Shown: positions 53,398-63,343, counted from the first letter of the stretch. The stretch is 64,000 bases of DNA from Candidatus Jordarchaeales archaeon (GCA_038889235.1 JAWAHN010000002.1:138356-202355), one strand, 5' to 3'. Notes: a model not told the origin generated them from the sequence alone. Translations and numbers: made by a program.

Positions 53398-54570
53398 TCA
53401 AGTCTCAGATTGCCCAAGCCTATTGTAAACTGATTTAACTATTTCCCTAAGTTTTTCCATACATTGTCCTGGGGTAGGGGCAGTAACCTGAACGCTGCAC
53501 ACAGGTGTCCCAGCTCCTACAACCTCCCCCGGCCTTGTTATATCGTAGAGGAATGGTATGTCCCTCAGGTCTGGGACTACCGCTTCTCCCTTAGAGTAGA
53601 CAACCCCTTTCGCTGCGAACCCCTTTACTTCAATCCTTCCCGGAAGTTTTCCGTAAAATGCATCAATGTGTTTTTCAACAATATTTAACCCAGTTACCAT
53701 GGTTACACACTCAATCGTCCCCTGAAACCTGGGATTAACCTCTATGAATACTGGTTCTCCACCCCTTAGTACAAAATCAACACCATTAGAACCCACAAGC
53801 CCCAAGAACTCGCATATCTTCTCAGCTACTTTAGCTACGCTTTTACGGGTCCTTTCCGACTCGTGAGGAACTATATTCCCACAATAGAGGAATTCTCTAC
53901 CCCCAAGCCAAGGGACCCCCACCAGCTGCCTATTCACCGTCAAAGTAACAGCTCTCCTACCATCACATAGCACAGATGCACTTAGATCTTCTCCCTTAAC
54001 ACGCTCTTGAACAAGCACTCTTCCCGCTCCCGCACAGCGCTCGAAGAGTAACTCTACTTCCTCCTTGCTTCGAGCCAAGTGCACCCCAAGTCCCCCTCCC
54101 CCCGCTTCCCTCCTCACGACGACAGGGAAGCCCAACTCTCGAGCAGCAGCAACAGCCTCACGCCGGTCCTTCACAACATGTGTTTCTGGAACTTTAACCC
54201 CTCTCTTTTTCAACTCCTCGTAAAGCTCAATCTTCAATCTGGCCCTTTTGACCCTTAAAGGGTCATTTCCAATTATCGGTGCAATGCTTCCTATTTTTTC
54301 TAAGCAATCCCACCTGTCGTCCAACCCGCTTCCTATGAGGACACCATCAACGTGATGCTTTTGAGCCATAGATTGAACTAACTCTACGGCGACGTCGGCA
54401 AAGCTGGCATGTGCGCCGGCGTAATCCCTGATTACGACGATATCGTCAACCCACTTGTAAATGTCAATGTCCCCCCAATAATCTATAGCAAAGACACGAA
54501 ACCCACACATTTTCGCTTGGGCCGCTATAGGCCTTGCATTAAAACCAACGACAAGCAACTTCTCCATCAT
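53398..54570 (-). CDS. ATP-grasp family ligase, substrate unknown
   Basis: A 390-residue carboligase. Features are an N-terminal Rossmann-like part, the ATP-grasp core with VVVRREAGGGGLGVHLA and VLVQERVKGEDLSASVL, and metal-binding EPVFIEVNPRFQGTIE. Related archaeal proteins are annotated only as biotin-carboxylase-like ATP-grasp enzymes. A peptide-bond or cofactor-ligase role is possible. It is convergent with the inositol-phosphate synthase, ending 14 nt from it. Confidence 0.75.
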   Translation of the reverse strand: MMEKLLVVGFNARPIAAQAKMCGFRVFAIDYWGDIDIYKWVDDIVVIRDYAGAHASFADVAVELVQSMAQKHHVDGVLIGSGLDDRWDCLEKIGSIAPIIGNDPLRVKRARLKIELYEELKKRGVKVPETHVVKDRREAVAAARELGFPVVVRREAGGGGLGVHLARSKEEVELLFERCAGAGRVLVQERVKGEDLSASVLCDGRRAVTLTVNRQLVGVPWLGGREFLYCGNIVPHESERTRKSVAKVAEKICEFLGLVGSNGVDFVLRGGEPVFIEVNPRFQGTIECVTMVTGLNIVEKHIDAFYGKLPGRIEVKGFAAKGVVYSKGEAVVPDLRDIPFLYDITRPGEVVGAGTPVCSVQVTAPTPGQCMEKLREIVKSVYNRLGQSET

Positions 54571-54847
54571 AAAACCCTACAATAGATCGCTTCTACTCAA
54601 TCAAAACACTACCGCATAAAAGAATTTATCCTCCTTTCACACAGCCCTCCCCACGGCATGTCTTTCTCGAAAGATAATCAAGGATATGTTCCTCTCCCCC
54701 CAGCCATTCCTCCAAGTTCTCGGAAACCCGGAGTGCCTTTTTCACATGTTCTCAGCAAACTTACCTCGTCACCCATCACCTTTCAACGCTTCAAAAAGGG
54801 TTAAAAAATACCTCTAACTGTTTCCTCCAAATTATTAGGTGGTTTGC

Positions 54848-55573
54848 TTGGAGATAGTGTTCTTAGGTACCGCTGCAAGCATTCCAACCCCCACGAGAAG
54901 CTTACCATCTATCTTGATAGATGAAGAGATGCTAGTGGACTGCGGAGAAGGAACCGCACAAAAACTCCTCTCAACAAAGCTACTAGACTCCGTTAAGCGC
55001 TTAATAATAACCCACAGCCACCTGGATCACTCAGGCGGGATAGCCACTCTAATTTGGACCATGTGGCTTCATGGGAGGAAAGAACTCCTGCTCATTAGCG
55101 GTCCAAGTTACATTGAAGACCTAGTTTCCTCTCTTTTGAAGAAATTCGGAACCCCACTAGATAAATTGACCTTCAATATCAGCTATCCAGAACGTTTCAC
55201 AGACATACAATTTGCTCCCGTAGACCATCACCCTGAAACATTCGCCTTAAGAGTTGAGAAAAGAAACATCAAGGTGTGTTACTCAAGCGACACAGCCCCT
55301 TGCAGTTCACTAGTTCGCCTAGCTCACCGCTGTGACCTGTTAATCCACGAAGCCTCATTTCTAGACGAGGAAAAACAACTCGCACACGCACTTAAACACA
55401 GTACAGCCGGCGACGCCGGCAGAGTGGCGCAAGAAGCAGAAGCTAAAAGGCTTGTACTTTTCCATTGGCCTTGGAAATTAGAGGGAAGAGAGCACCTTTT
55501 AGTGGAAGAAGCCGAACAGTTTTTCCACGGAGAAGTTATACTTGCACGAGATCTAGAATCTCTCTCATTATAA
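54848..55573 (+). CDS. Metallo-beta-lactamase-fold protein, RNase Z-like
   Basis: A 241-residue hydrolase. FLGTAASIPTPTRSLPSILI, the metal motif THSHLDHSGG, VCYSSDTAP, LLIHEASF and the late HST are in the order seen in tRNase Z and related ribonucleases. It is shorter than typical RNase Z (about 300 residues) and lacks an evident flexible arm, so it could be a paralogue. TTG 54848 has AGGTGG 5 nt upstream. Confidence 0.8.
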   Translation: MEIVFLGTAASIPTPTRSLPSILIDEEMLVDCGEGTAQKLLSTKLLDSVKRLIITHSHLDHSGGIATLIWTMWLHGRKELLLISGPSYIEDLVSSLLKKFGTPLDKLTFNISYPERFTDIQFAPVDHHPETFALRVEKRNIKVCYSSDTAPCSSLVRLAHRCDLLIHEASFLDEEKQLAHALKHSTAGDAGRVAQEAEAKRLVLFHWPWKLEGREHLLVEEAEQFFHGEVILARDLESLSL

Positions 55574-55705
55574 CAATTTCTATGGGTAATTACGACCTAT
55601 AAAAAATTTTAAATATTCCCTCACATCCTTCAGCACTAAGGCACATACTTCCAATCATTCTCTTCACGTACGTATATCAAAATGAAGGGGGGGATCATAA
55701 AATCG

Positions 55706-55720
55706 TTGTAATTTTTACAA
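55706..55720. promoter_or_regulatory. Palindrome upstream of the Lrp-family gene
   Basis: TTGTAA and TTACAA form a perfect 6-bp inverted repeat with a TTT centre, about 150 nt before the Lrp/AsnC gene. Lrp-type regulators bind AT-rich palindromes and often repress themselves, so an operator is plausible. The rest of the 299-nt interval before this gene shows no other feature. Confidence 0.35.
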
Positions 55721-55872
55721 TATTACCGACAAGAAATTACTATATTCGCAATAATGGGCGTGATTTTATCAGAAAAAATTAATAAGAAAAAGCTTAAGAT
55801 GATGAATGAAATCGCGCTCATCGTTACTACTACAATTAAAGACAACGCGTATTAAGGAGGAATAATCGAAAT

Positions 55873-56358
55873 TTGAAAAGAAGTAGGGTGAAGTTAGATC
55901 AGCTGGATAAGAAAATACTCGAGGCAATGTGTAAGGATGCGCGCAAACCTCTCAGGAAGGTAGCTGAGGAACTTGGCGTATCTGAACCGACACTGTACAG
56001 TAGAGTTAGAAGTTTACAGCGGAAGGGTATCATCAGGCAGTTTACAGTAAAACTAGACATGGAAATGTTGGGATACGTGACTAACGGCTTTGTTTTAATC
56101 AATGTTGACCCGGCAAAAGAAGAAAAAATCGTGCAGTTTCTAGCTGAAATACCGGAAATCGTGGAAATCCACAGACTCCTAGGCGAAAACGACATCATGG
56201 TGAAAATAGTTTGCAAAGACGTGTCTGAAATGCGCAAGCTTCTGCTCGAAAAAATAAGGGAGCTTGATGGCGTAGAGCTCGTTAAAGGCTTCCTCTGCAT
56301 AAAAACTGATAAAGACTCGTATAACGACTTAATCTCAAAGTTCAAGAAAGAGCAATAA
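55873..56358 (+). CDS. Lrp/AsnC-family transcriptional regulator
   Basis: A 161-residue full-length regulator. The helix-turn-helix with LDKKILEAMCKDARKPLRKV and LGVSEPTLYSRVRSLQRKG is followed by the RAM domain (about 75-150), with IVEIHRLLGENDIMVKIV. TTG 55873 is used; GGAGG lies about 12 nt upstream, a long spacing, so GTG 55888 is an alternative. It may control amino-acid or aromatic genes nearby, but that is inference. Confidence 0.9.
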   Translation: MKRSRVKLDQLDKKILEAMCKDARKPLRKVAEELGVSEPTLYSRVRSLQRKGIIRQFTVKLDMEMLGYVTNGFVLINVDPAKEEKIVQFLAEIPEIVEIHRLLGENDIMVKIVCKDVSEMRKLLLEKIRELDGVELVKGFLCIKTDKDSYNDLISKFKKEQ

Positions 56359-56402
56359 TAAGATTGCTGTAACAATAAAAGGTTTGGAAGGAGGGTCTTC
56401 TT

Positions 56403-56825
56403 ATGTCCTTTTCCAAGGATGAAATGCTGGAAGCCCTAAAGTCTTTTGCCCTTGATTTAATTGTTAAAACGCAAGATTTCCTCAACAAGCTGGGGCAGGC
56501 AAAAAGTTACTCTGAAATGTTAGGGCAAGTTTTAGCGTTGCGCGTCCAAAAAGCCTTCGGAAAAGATAAAGGTCATGCTATACTATACCTAAACCTCCTC
56601 TTAAAAGCATTGGGTATGCCTATCTTCCAGCAAGACGGAAAAAAGTATCTATTCGAATGTTTGAGCGAAGAATGCCCCCTGATGAGAGCCGCTATTGTGA
56701 CGCAGACCACCTTTAACCACGATTTCTGCATGCTATTTTTAACGAGCTACCTCACCAACTCTGGTTTCTCCGTTAAAAGTCGCCCTCCCTCAGACAAGGA
56801 AAAGGGAAGGATTGAAGCAAAGTAG
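56403..56825 (+). CDS. Uncharacterised protein with conserved-looking Cys/His residues
   Basis: A 140-residue protein. The helical N-terminal half is followed by YLFECLSEECPLMRAAIV and FNHDFCMLFLTSYL, a Cys/His arrangement that could bind metal and slightly recalls V4R-type sensor domains. GGAGGG precedes the ATG. It starts 45 nt after the Lrp gene, so it may be cotranscribed. No family can be named with confidence. Confidence 0.6.
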   Translation: MSFSKDEMLEALKSFALDLIVKTQDFLNKLGQAKSYSEMLGQVLALRVQKAFGKDKGHAILYLNLLLKALGMPIFQQDGKKYLFECLSEECPLMRAAIVTQTTFNHDFCMLFLTSYLTNSGFSVKSRPPSDKEKGRIEAK

Positions 56826-56922
56826 CTTCGAACCCCCCAGCAAATTTTCCCCTTTCTCGTCGTTGGCAATACTTTTAACTAGTCGCCTTCAAGTTTGAGT
56901 GTCTTCTAGTTGGGAGCAGGTG

Positions 56923-57729
56923 ATGTCAATGGGAAATGGGCGAGTATTCAATTACCTTTTGAAGGTGCGCTCCGAGGAAGGCGTTGTCCACCTGACCCTA
57001 ATAGACCCCGACCCTCTCAAACAACCTCCAGAAGTAGCTGGAAAAATAGCTAAGTATGCGTGCGATGCGGGTACAGACGCGATAATGGTCGGTGGCTCAA
57101 CGGCCTTCGGTATACTCGACGAGACTATTGAAAAGATAAAAGGGGTAACAGATTTGCCCGTAATCCTCTTTCCGGGAAACGTCTCCGGCATTTCTAAACT
57201 TGCCGACGCGATATTTTTTATGAGTGTTTTAAACTCGAGAAACCCCTACTTCATAACCAAGGCTCAAGCTTTGGGAGCTTTTGCCGTCAAATTATACGGG
57301 TTAGAAGCTATAGGGATGGCTTACTTAATTGTTGAACCGGGAGGAACAGTTGGATACATGAGCGAAGCGAACCTGCTTCCCAGAAACAAGCCCCAGATAG
57401 CTGCGGCGTACGCGCTGGCAGCCCAGTACATGGGCTTCAAACTAGTTTACCTCGAAGCAGGTTCAGGGGCAAGCGAACACGTGCCATGCGAAATGATTTC
57501 ACTGGTATCTAAGACGATAGACATACCTCTCATTGTGGGCGGGGGTATTAGGACGGAAGATGAAGCCGCGAGAGTAGTTGAGGCGGGGGCAGACATGATA
57601 GTGCAAGGAACAATCGCTGAAGAAACTGCCTTGAAGGATAAGGGTGTCACTCTTAAGAAAGCTATAGAGTCTGCGAAGAAAGCTGGAGCAAAAAGGCTTG
57701 CGAACAACGACAAAAGGTTTTCTACATAA
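56923..57729 (+). CDS. Geranylgeranylglyceryl phosphate synthase
   Basis: Forms the first ether bond of archaeal membrane lipids on sn-glycerol-1-phosphate. The 268-residue barrel has HLTLIDPDP, IMVGGSTAFG, ILFPGNVSGIS, YLEAGSGASEHV and VGGGIRTEDEAARVVEAGAD, all typical. ATG 56923 is chosen with GGAG 6 nt upstream; ATG 56929 and GTG 56899 are alternatives. It is a clear archaeal marker. Confidence 0.95.
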   Translation: MSMGNGRVFNYLLKVRSEEGVVHLTLIDPDPLKQPPEVAGKIAKYACDAGTDAIMVGGSTAFGILDETIEKIKGVTDLPVILFPGNVSGISKLADAIFFMSVLNSRNPYFITKAQALGAFAVKLYGLEAIGMAYLIVEPGGTVGYMSEANLLPRNKPQIAAAYALAAQYMGFKLVYLEAGSGASEHVPCEMISLVSKTIDIPLIVGGGIRTEDEAARVVEAGADMIVQGTIAEETALKDKGVTLKKAIESAKKAGAKRLANNDKRFST

Positions 57730-57814
57730 AAAGGTTCTTTAGTGAGTGCGCATAAGGTTTTTTAAACCTTTTATAATTTAATCGAAGCTTCCAAGAAAAA
57801 GGGGAGCAGGAGAA

Positions 57815-58963
57815 TTGTCTGACGAAAAATTGCTTAGAGAACTGAGAAGTAAGGTTGACGCCATCGATGAGAAGCTTATCGAGCTACTCGCAGAGCGAAT
57901 GAACCTCATAAAAGAAATAGCGCACGTAAAGTCCCGTCTCAAACTCAGCATAAGAGATGTGCAAAGAGAAGCCGAAATAATGTCTCATATCGAAAAACTA
58001 GCCGAAGAAAAAGGCTTAGACTGGGACTTTGTTCAAGAAATATTCACAAGGATACTCAGAAAAGGAAGAGAAATTGAGGGCGAAATTAGGAAAAACATTC
58101 TCAGAGTCGCCTACCTCGGCCCACGGGGTACATTCACAGAAGAAGCTACAAAGAAGTTCTTCAACAACGTTGAAGCGGAACTAATACCCATAACCACAAT
58201 TTCAGGAGTAATTTCCATGGTCGAAAAGGGGCATGCAGACATGGGCGTCCTTCCAATAGAAAACTCCGTTGAAGGTTCTGTGACGACAACCCTAGACCTG
58301 TTGGTTAGAAGTAACGTCAAGATCTGCGGCGAAATAATCCTCCCAGTGGAGCATTGCCTAATAGGAAAGGAAAAAATAGACTTTAAAGAGATAACTGCGG
58401 TTTACTCTCACCCCCAGGCGCTGGCACAGTGTAGAAACTTCCTCGCCAAAAACCTACCTCAAGCGCGATTGTATGAAACAAGCAGTACGGCGGAAGCTGT
58501 CAGACTAGTTGCTCTAAGTGACTCTTACGACATTGCGGCCATAGGAAGTGCTGCAGCTGCAGAATTATACGGACTGCTAGTCCTTGCAAGAGGCATACAA
58601 GACGAACAGACTAACGAGACACGCTTCGCCGTAATAGGCATGAAGGATATGCCCCCAACGGGAGAAGACAAGACATCTATAGCAATTTTCCTACTTCAAG
58701 ACAGGCCTGGTGCCCTGTGCGAGGTACTTGAAGAGTTCAAAGAGCGAAACATAAATCTAACAAGAATAGAGTCTAGGCCAAGCAAGAAAATACTGGGTGA
58801 TTACATCTTCTTCATAGACCTAGAAGGACATATAGCCCAACCTGAAGTTAAAGAGTCCATTGAAAAAATAAAGTTAAAGGCTGGATCAGTAAAAATACTA
58901 GGGTCATTTCCTAAGGCTAGGAGGCAAAACAATTGCTGGAGATGTTCAAGTGGAACGAACTGA
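57815..58963 (+). CDS. pheA: Chorismate mutase / prephenate dehydratase
   Basis: A 382-residue bifunctional enzyme for phenylalanine. Chorismate mutase (about 1-85) has LRSKVDAIDEKLIELLAERM. Prephenate dehydratase (about 95-275) has YLGPRGTFTEEA, VLPIENSVEGSV and TRFAVIG. The C-terminal ACT domain (about 285-360), with DRPGALCEVLEEF and the ESRPSKK effector motif, indicates feedback control. TTG 57815 follows a purine-rich GGAGCAGGAG. It overlaps cofG by 31 nt. Confidence 0.95.
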   Translation: MSDEKLLRELRSKVDAIDEKLIELLAERMNLIKEIAHVKSRLKLSIRDVQREAEIMSHIEKLAEEKGLDWDFVQEIFTRILRKGREIEGEIRKNILRVAYLGPRGTFTEEATKKFFNNVEAELIPITTISGVISMVEKGHADMGVLPIENSVEGSVTTTLDLLVRSNVKICGEIILPVEHCLIGKEKIDFKEITAVYSHPQALAQCRNFLAKNLPQARLYETSSTAEAVRLVALSDSYDIAAIGSAAAAELYGLLVLARGIQDEQTNETRFAVIGMKDMPPTGEDKTSIAIFLLQDRPGALCEVLEEFKERNINLTRIESRPSKKILGDYIFFIDLEGHIAQPEVKESIEKIKLKAGSVKILGSFPKARRQNNCWRCSSGTN

Positions 58964-60033
58964 AAAATCTTGCTCCACTCGCCGATAGTAAAAGAAGGCA
59001 GTTTTTCGGTAACACTATAACGTTCTCGAGGAACGTTTTCATACCGCTCGTCAACCTTTGCAGAAATAAGTGCGCCTACTGCGGTTTTAGGAGAGAGCCC
59101 TGGGAAAAAGATGCCCGCGTCCTCTATCCAGACGAAGTCAAGTCCATGTTGTTGCAGGGTAAAAAAGCTGGTTGCTCAGAGGCGCTTTTCACGTTCGGAG
59201 AGAAGCCGGAAGAAGTCTACCCCTCAGTGCGCCGTGAGTTGAAGAAGATTGGCGGCTACTCTTCGGTATTAGAGTACCTTTACGACATGTGCCTGGAAGC
59301 ACTCAAAATAGGCCTTCTGCCGCACAGCAATCCCGGCGTCCTCACAGAGGAGGAAATCAGAGCTCTCAAAGAAGTAAATGCGAGCATGGGTCTGATGCTT
59401 GAAAACATAAGTGAAAGGTTATGCGGTAAAGGCGGCCCACATGAGCACAGTCCTGGAAAACACCCTAAGTTAAGGTTGAACACCATAGCCCATGCAGGAA
59501 AGTGTAGGATACCGTTCACAACAGGCCTCCTCATAGGTATAGGGGAAACCATGGAAGAAGTGATTGCGAGCCTCAAGGCAATCTGTATCCTACATGAAAA
59601 GTACGGGCATATTCAAGAGGTTATCATCCAAAACTTCACTCCAAAGGTGAACACTCCAATGAGTAACCATCCTCCTCCCAGTTATGAGTACTACTCGACT
59701 GTCGTGTCATTGGCGAGAATAATGCTTCCCGGAGACGTTAGCATACAGATCCCGCCAAACTTAAACCAGGAACACATAGCGTCCTTAATTAGAGTGGGTG
59801 CGAACGACCTTGGAGGAATTTCCCCCATAACGCCGGACTACATTAACCCGTCAAACCCCTGGCCATGTCTCGAAAAAGTTGAAGAGGCGGTTGCAAAGGT
59901 AGGGGCGACCTTAAGGGAAAGGCTTCCTATTTACCCGAAATATGTTAAAAGGGAGGAATTTCTCTCAGAGATAGTGGCTGATGTGGTTGCGTCACTTGCT
60001 GACGAAGAAGGATACAGGAGGAGATATCCTTAA
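58933..60033 (+). CDS. cofG: FO synthase subunit CofG
   Basis: A 366-residue radical-SAM enzyme that, with CofH, makes the deazaflavin FO of coenzyme F420. The cluster motif is CRNKCAYCGF. TTG 58933 has GGAGG 7 nt upstream, inside pheA. PSNPWPCLEKVEEA near the C-terminus fits the family. It forms an operon with cofH and pheA. Confidence 0.93.
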   Translation: MLEMFKWNELKNLAPLADSKRRQFFGNTITFSRNVFIPLVNLCRNKCAYCGFRREPWEKDARVLYPDEVKSMLLQGKKAGCSEALFTFGEKPEEVYPSVRRELKKIGGYSSVLEYLYDMCLEALKIGLLPHSNPGVLTEEEIRALKEVNASMGLMLENISERLCGKGGPHEHSPGKHPKLRLNTIAHAGKCRIPFTTGLLIGIGETMEEVIASLKAICILHEKYGHIQEVIIQNFTPKVNTPMSNHPPPSYEYYSTVVSLARIMLPGDVSIQIPPNLNQEHIASLIRVGANDLGGISPITPDYINPSNPWPCLEKVEEAVAKVGATLRERLPIYPKYVKREEFLSEIVADVVASLADEEGYRRRYP

Positions 60034-60035
60034 AC

Positions 60036-61151
60036 ATGCTTGATGTTATAGATGGCGAGGTAAGCTACATACTTGAAAGAGCCCTCGACGGCCACCTTAT
60101 TACAGTCAAGGAAGCTGAAACCCTCTTCAAAGTTACAGGTAAAGAGCTTTTAGCATTAATTAGTGTTGCCGACGAGTTAAGGCGCCGCATAGTGGGCAAT
60201 ATTGTGACGTATGTAGTTAACAGAAACATAAACTTTACGAACATTTGCATCAACCGGTGTCTTTTTTGCGCGTTTAGCAGACCACTTGGCTCTGCTGAAG
60301 GATACATGATCTCCCTAGAAGAGTTAAAGAAGAAGGTTCTCGAAGCAGTTAAACTCGGTGCGACAGAAGTCTGCATACAGGGTGGTTTACATCCCGACGC
60401 GGACATAGAACTGTATTTAGACATTATAAGGACTGTGCGAGCGGTCTCGCCAAACATCCACATTCACGCATTCAGCCCTATGGAAGTAAAACATGCGTCA
60501 GTAAACTCGGGTATGAGTGTGGAGAGTGTACTTAAAGCGTTTAAGGAAGCCGGACTGGACTCTATGCCGGGAACAGCTGCTGAAATACTCGTCGATAAGG
60601 TTAGACGCGTGATATGTCCAAACAAAATTAGGACAGCAGAATGGATCCGAATAATTAAGGCCGCTCATAGAATTGGAATTCCGACATCGAGCACAATGAT
60701 GTACGGTCACATCGAAAGTGAAAGGGACAAAGCAGTACACATAGACATTCTCAGGAGAATTCAAAGGTCGACAGGCGGCTTTACGGAGTTCGTCCCCCTA
60801 AGCTTCATCCACGAAAAGACAAGCCTCTATAGAATGGGGTTATCCAAACCTGGTGCAACTGGCCTGGAAGACGTCAAAGTGTACGCCATCTCCAGACTAA
60901 TGCTGGGCGACGTCATAAGGAACATACAGGTTTCGTGGGTTAAACTTGGAGTAAAGTTTGCCCAGTTCTGTCTAAACGCCGGCGCAAACGACTTCGGTGG
61001 AACGCTAATGGAGGAGAACATATCAAGATTTGCTGGGTCAACGAGCGGAGAGTATCTTCCACCAAGCGAGATAGAACGAATAATAAGGGACTGCGGCAGA
61101 ATACCCGCCCAAAGAACGACGACATACGAAATAATAAAAGTAAGTTTTTAA
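60036..61151 (+). CDS. cofH: FO synthase subunit CofH
   Basis: A 371-residue radical-SAM enzyme that joins a tyrosine-derived fragment to a pyrimidine. The cluster motif is CINRCLFCAFSR; VCIQGGLHPDA and FSPMEVKHAS are typical. The ATG lies 2 nt after cofG. The organism therefore makes F420, but no F420-dependent enzyme is seen in this window. Confidence 0.94.
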   Translation: MLDVIDGEVSYILERALDGHLITVKEAETLFKVTGKELLALISVADELRRRIVGNIVTYVVNRNINFTNICINRCLFCAFSRPLGSAEGYMISLEELKKKVLEAVKLGATEVCIQGGLHPDADIELYLDIIRTVRAVSPNIHIHAFSPMEVKHASVNSGMSVESVLKAFKEAGLDSMPGTAAEILVDKVRRVICPNKIRTAEWIRIIKAAHRIGIPTSSTMMYGHIESERDKAVHIDILRRIQRSTGGFTEFVPLSFIHEKTSLYRMGLSKPGATGLEDVKVYAISRLMLGDVIRNIQVSWVKLGVKFAQFCLNAGANDFGGTLMEENISRFAGSTSGEYLPPSEIERIIRDCGRIPAQRTTTYEIIKVSF

Positions 61152-61166
61152 ACCAGGATGGCTCTC

Positions 61167-63113
61167 TTACCTGAATAGTTCTATTACACTCATTTTTACC
61201 GTGGAGAAATCTTTCTTGTTTATATATCCCTTCTCTAGAAGCAAACTTAGCCCATCGTATATCTTTGGCTCCAAATCTTTCTGTTTCAACAAATTCACTT
61301 TATCCATAAAACTTCTAGCCTCTTCTAGAAGCTTAAGTTCGTCTACATGTTGCTCAAACCTTTTCTTCAAAAAGCTAGTAAAAGTTTTGTTAGCCACGTC
61401 ATCCACCTTAATTTTCCCGTTACTGGTCTTCTCAAGGAATCCAACTGGCGGTATAAGTATCAGCTGAGTTTTTTCGTCACTTCTCAGTTCAGCAAGGTAA
61501 GCTGTCAAAAAGAAAATGAACGGCTCCCTCACATCGGGCCCTCTAACCATAGATCCCGTCAATGCTGCTATGTCCATTTCATGCGACTTCATATGTTCTT
61601 CTAGATAGTTATAGATGTCTTTCAACCTGTTACGGTACTTCTCCTTAAGTTTATCTATCAGAGAAAGCTGCTTCTCCATTTCCTCCTTCAAATCACCAAT
61701 CTTTTTCTCCATGCTGGCAATCACTTTTTCTGCATGTTGTTCAACTATTTGTCGCTTTTTATGTGCGTCGTTAATCGCTGAACGAACAACTTTCTCCACA
61801 CGTTTCAGCTTTTCACTCACATCTTTCACATCGTCCCTTAGCTTTTCCAGCAATCCAGCGACCTCCTCCAATGCAAGCAATTTATCCTCCCTTTTGCCTC
61901 CATCGCCTTTGTCAAGCATCGTGGAAGCATAGTTAACCAAATTCATCATAGCGTTCGAAAGCGACACTATGTCCTCCCTAATCTCTTCAACTTCCTTCCA
62001 TGCAGCGTTCCAAGCCTGCTCCTCTATCTCTGTTATCTTCTGCTTCTTATCCTCCTCAACCTTTACGCGCTCCTCACCAATTTTTCGCCTTAATTCGTCA
62101 ATTCGCTCTAAATATTCGTCTCTCACCTTGGCTCTCTCATCTTCTAGTTTTTTGATATGTAACTCTGCTATTCCAACAACCTTCTCGCTCAACTTCTTCA
62201 ACTTCTCAGCATTCTCTTTGATTGCGCCAAGCACGTTCAGGAATTTTTCCTTCACTTCCATAATTTCAGTCTCACTGAAAACCGTCCTCAAAATGACTGC
62301 ATCCTTAATCTTAGAAACTTGTGCGTTAGCAAGGAACCTAGCCAACTCTTGAGCGTTCTCATACCCGATAAGACCCGGTATTACAAAGGTTTCGTAAGCC
62401 ACTTTTTCCCTTAAAATTGCAGCTATTCTGTCAATTGACTTCACAGGATCCTGCGCCAAGCTAGTCTCTTCATCTTCCTTAAGCTCCGGAGGCGAGAAAC
62501 ACTTTATAACAACGGGATCCTTAAAGAGTCCATCGACTATTATGCATTCACCAGCATTTGTAGGAACAACCCAAAAAGGCCAAAGCACTTTAACGACAGA
62601 ATCAACGTTCACCTTCTTCTTAATCAGACTCACACTCTGACTTCTCATCTTCTCCAGCATGAGGAAAGCCGCGGCGAGAGACGCCTCCTCGCTCCTCTCA
62701 CCTTTATCTAAGACTAGGAATGGTGCGCAAAAAACTTCTTTAACCATTAAACAATAATTGTACTCGTTAACTAGAAGTTCCAGTGACCTGGCAAAGTATT
62801 CATCAAGCCTTCCTTTCTCCCTGTAAATTTTAAAGAAAAGCGAGACTGCTTGTGACAAGAAACTCCTCGCAGCTTCTACGTCATCATCCAAATCAACAGC
62901 AACAGCGAATATGTAATCTTCAGCCACGTCGTACACGAAAACACCATCTTTCGTCGCCATACTCTGTATTCCGCCATGACCTATTTCGCTTGCAAAAGAA
63001 AATATTGCTGCGAGAAACCCTGAGAGAAGTGCCTCGTCCACTTTACTTCCGCCATAATTTCTATGAAACACAGGGCTACCAGTTCTCTGGAATATGTAAA
63101 ATTCTTTAATCAT
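61167..63113 (-). CDS. Large coiled-coil protein with an N-terminal longin-like domain
   Basis: A 648-residue protein of unknown family. Residues 1-105 have the strand/helix order of longin or roadblock-type domains: [21 protein letters not shown], a helix [41 protein letters not shown] and a closing helix. About 290-500 is a long coiled coil with a hinge, and the C-terminus looks like a winged helix. GGTGA lies 7 nt before the ATG. The longin call is by pattern only. A scaffold or GTPase partner is possible. Confidence 0.6.
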   Translation of the reverse strand: MIKEFYIFQRTGSPVFHRNYGGSKVDEALLSGFLAAIFSFASEIGHGGIQSMATKDGVFVYDVAEDYIFAVAVDLDDDVEAARSFLSQAVSLFFKIYREKGRLDEYFARSLELLVNEYNYCLMVKEVFCAPFLVLDKGERSEEASLAAAFLMLEKMRSQSVSLIKKKVNVDSVVKVLWPFWVVPTNAGECIIVDGLFKDPVVIKCFSPPELKEDEETSLAQDPVKSIDRIAAILREKVAYETFVIPGLIGYENAQELARFLANAQVSKIKDAVILRTVFSETEIMEVKEKFLNVLGAIKENAEKLKKLSEKVVGIAELHIKKLEDERAKVRDEYLERIDELRRKIGEERVKVEEDKKQKITEIEEQAWNAAWKEVEEIREDIVSLSNAMMNLVNYASTMLDKGDGGKREDKLLALEEVAGLLEKLRDDVKDVSEKLKRVEKVVRSAINDAHKKRQIVEQHAEKVIASMEKKIGDLKEEMEKQLSLIDKLKEKYRNRLKDIYNYLEEHMKSHEMDIAALTGSMVRGPDVREPFIFFLTAYLAELRSDEKTQLILIPPVGFLEKTSNGKIKVDDVANKTFTSFLKKRFEQHVDELKLLEEARSFMDKVNLLKQKDLEPKIYDGLSLLLEKGYINKKDFSTVKMSVIELFR

Positions 63114-63333
63114 TCTTCCTTCACCAGTAGGGCGTCTCAGAGAAATTCTTTAAACCGCCAAATAAATACTCTTTCCCAGTCAACTCCGACCCAAGCCAAG
63201 AAGACAGTAAAAATCTTCAATCTTCTAACGTCTCACAGGTCACAGGAAAAGGGGAGGTCATTCGCCTGCCTTCAGATCCCAAAAAAACTTACTGCTCCTC
63301 CTCCTGGATCTTACAGCTTAAACCCGAAAACTT

Positions 63334-63343
63334 TTTATTTATA
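63334..63343 (+). promoter_or_regulatory. TATA box of the alba gene
   Basis: TTTATTTATA lies about 60 nt before the ATG of alba, in a 288-nt interval that shows no other gene. Confidence 0.45.

Noticed and set aside
61615-62352. Plus-strand ORFs opposite the coiled-coil protein
   Set aside because: Serine/phenylalanine-rich antisense of a glutamate/lysine-rich coiled coil.
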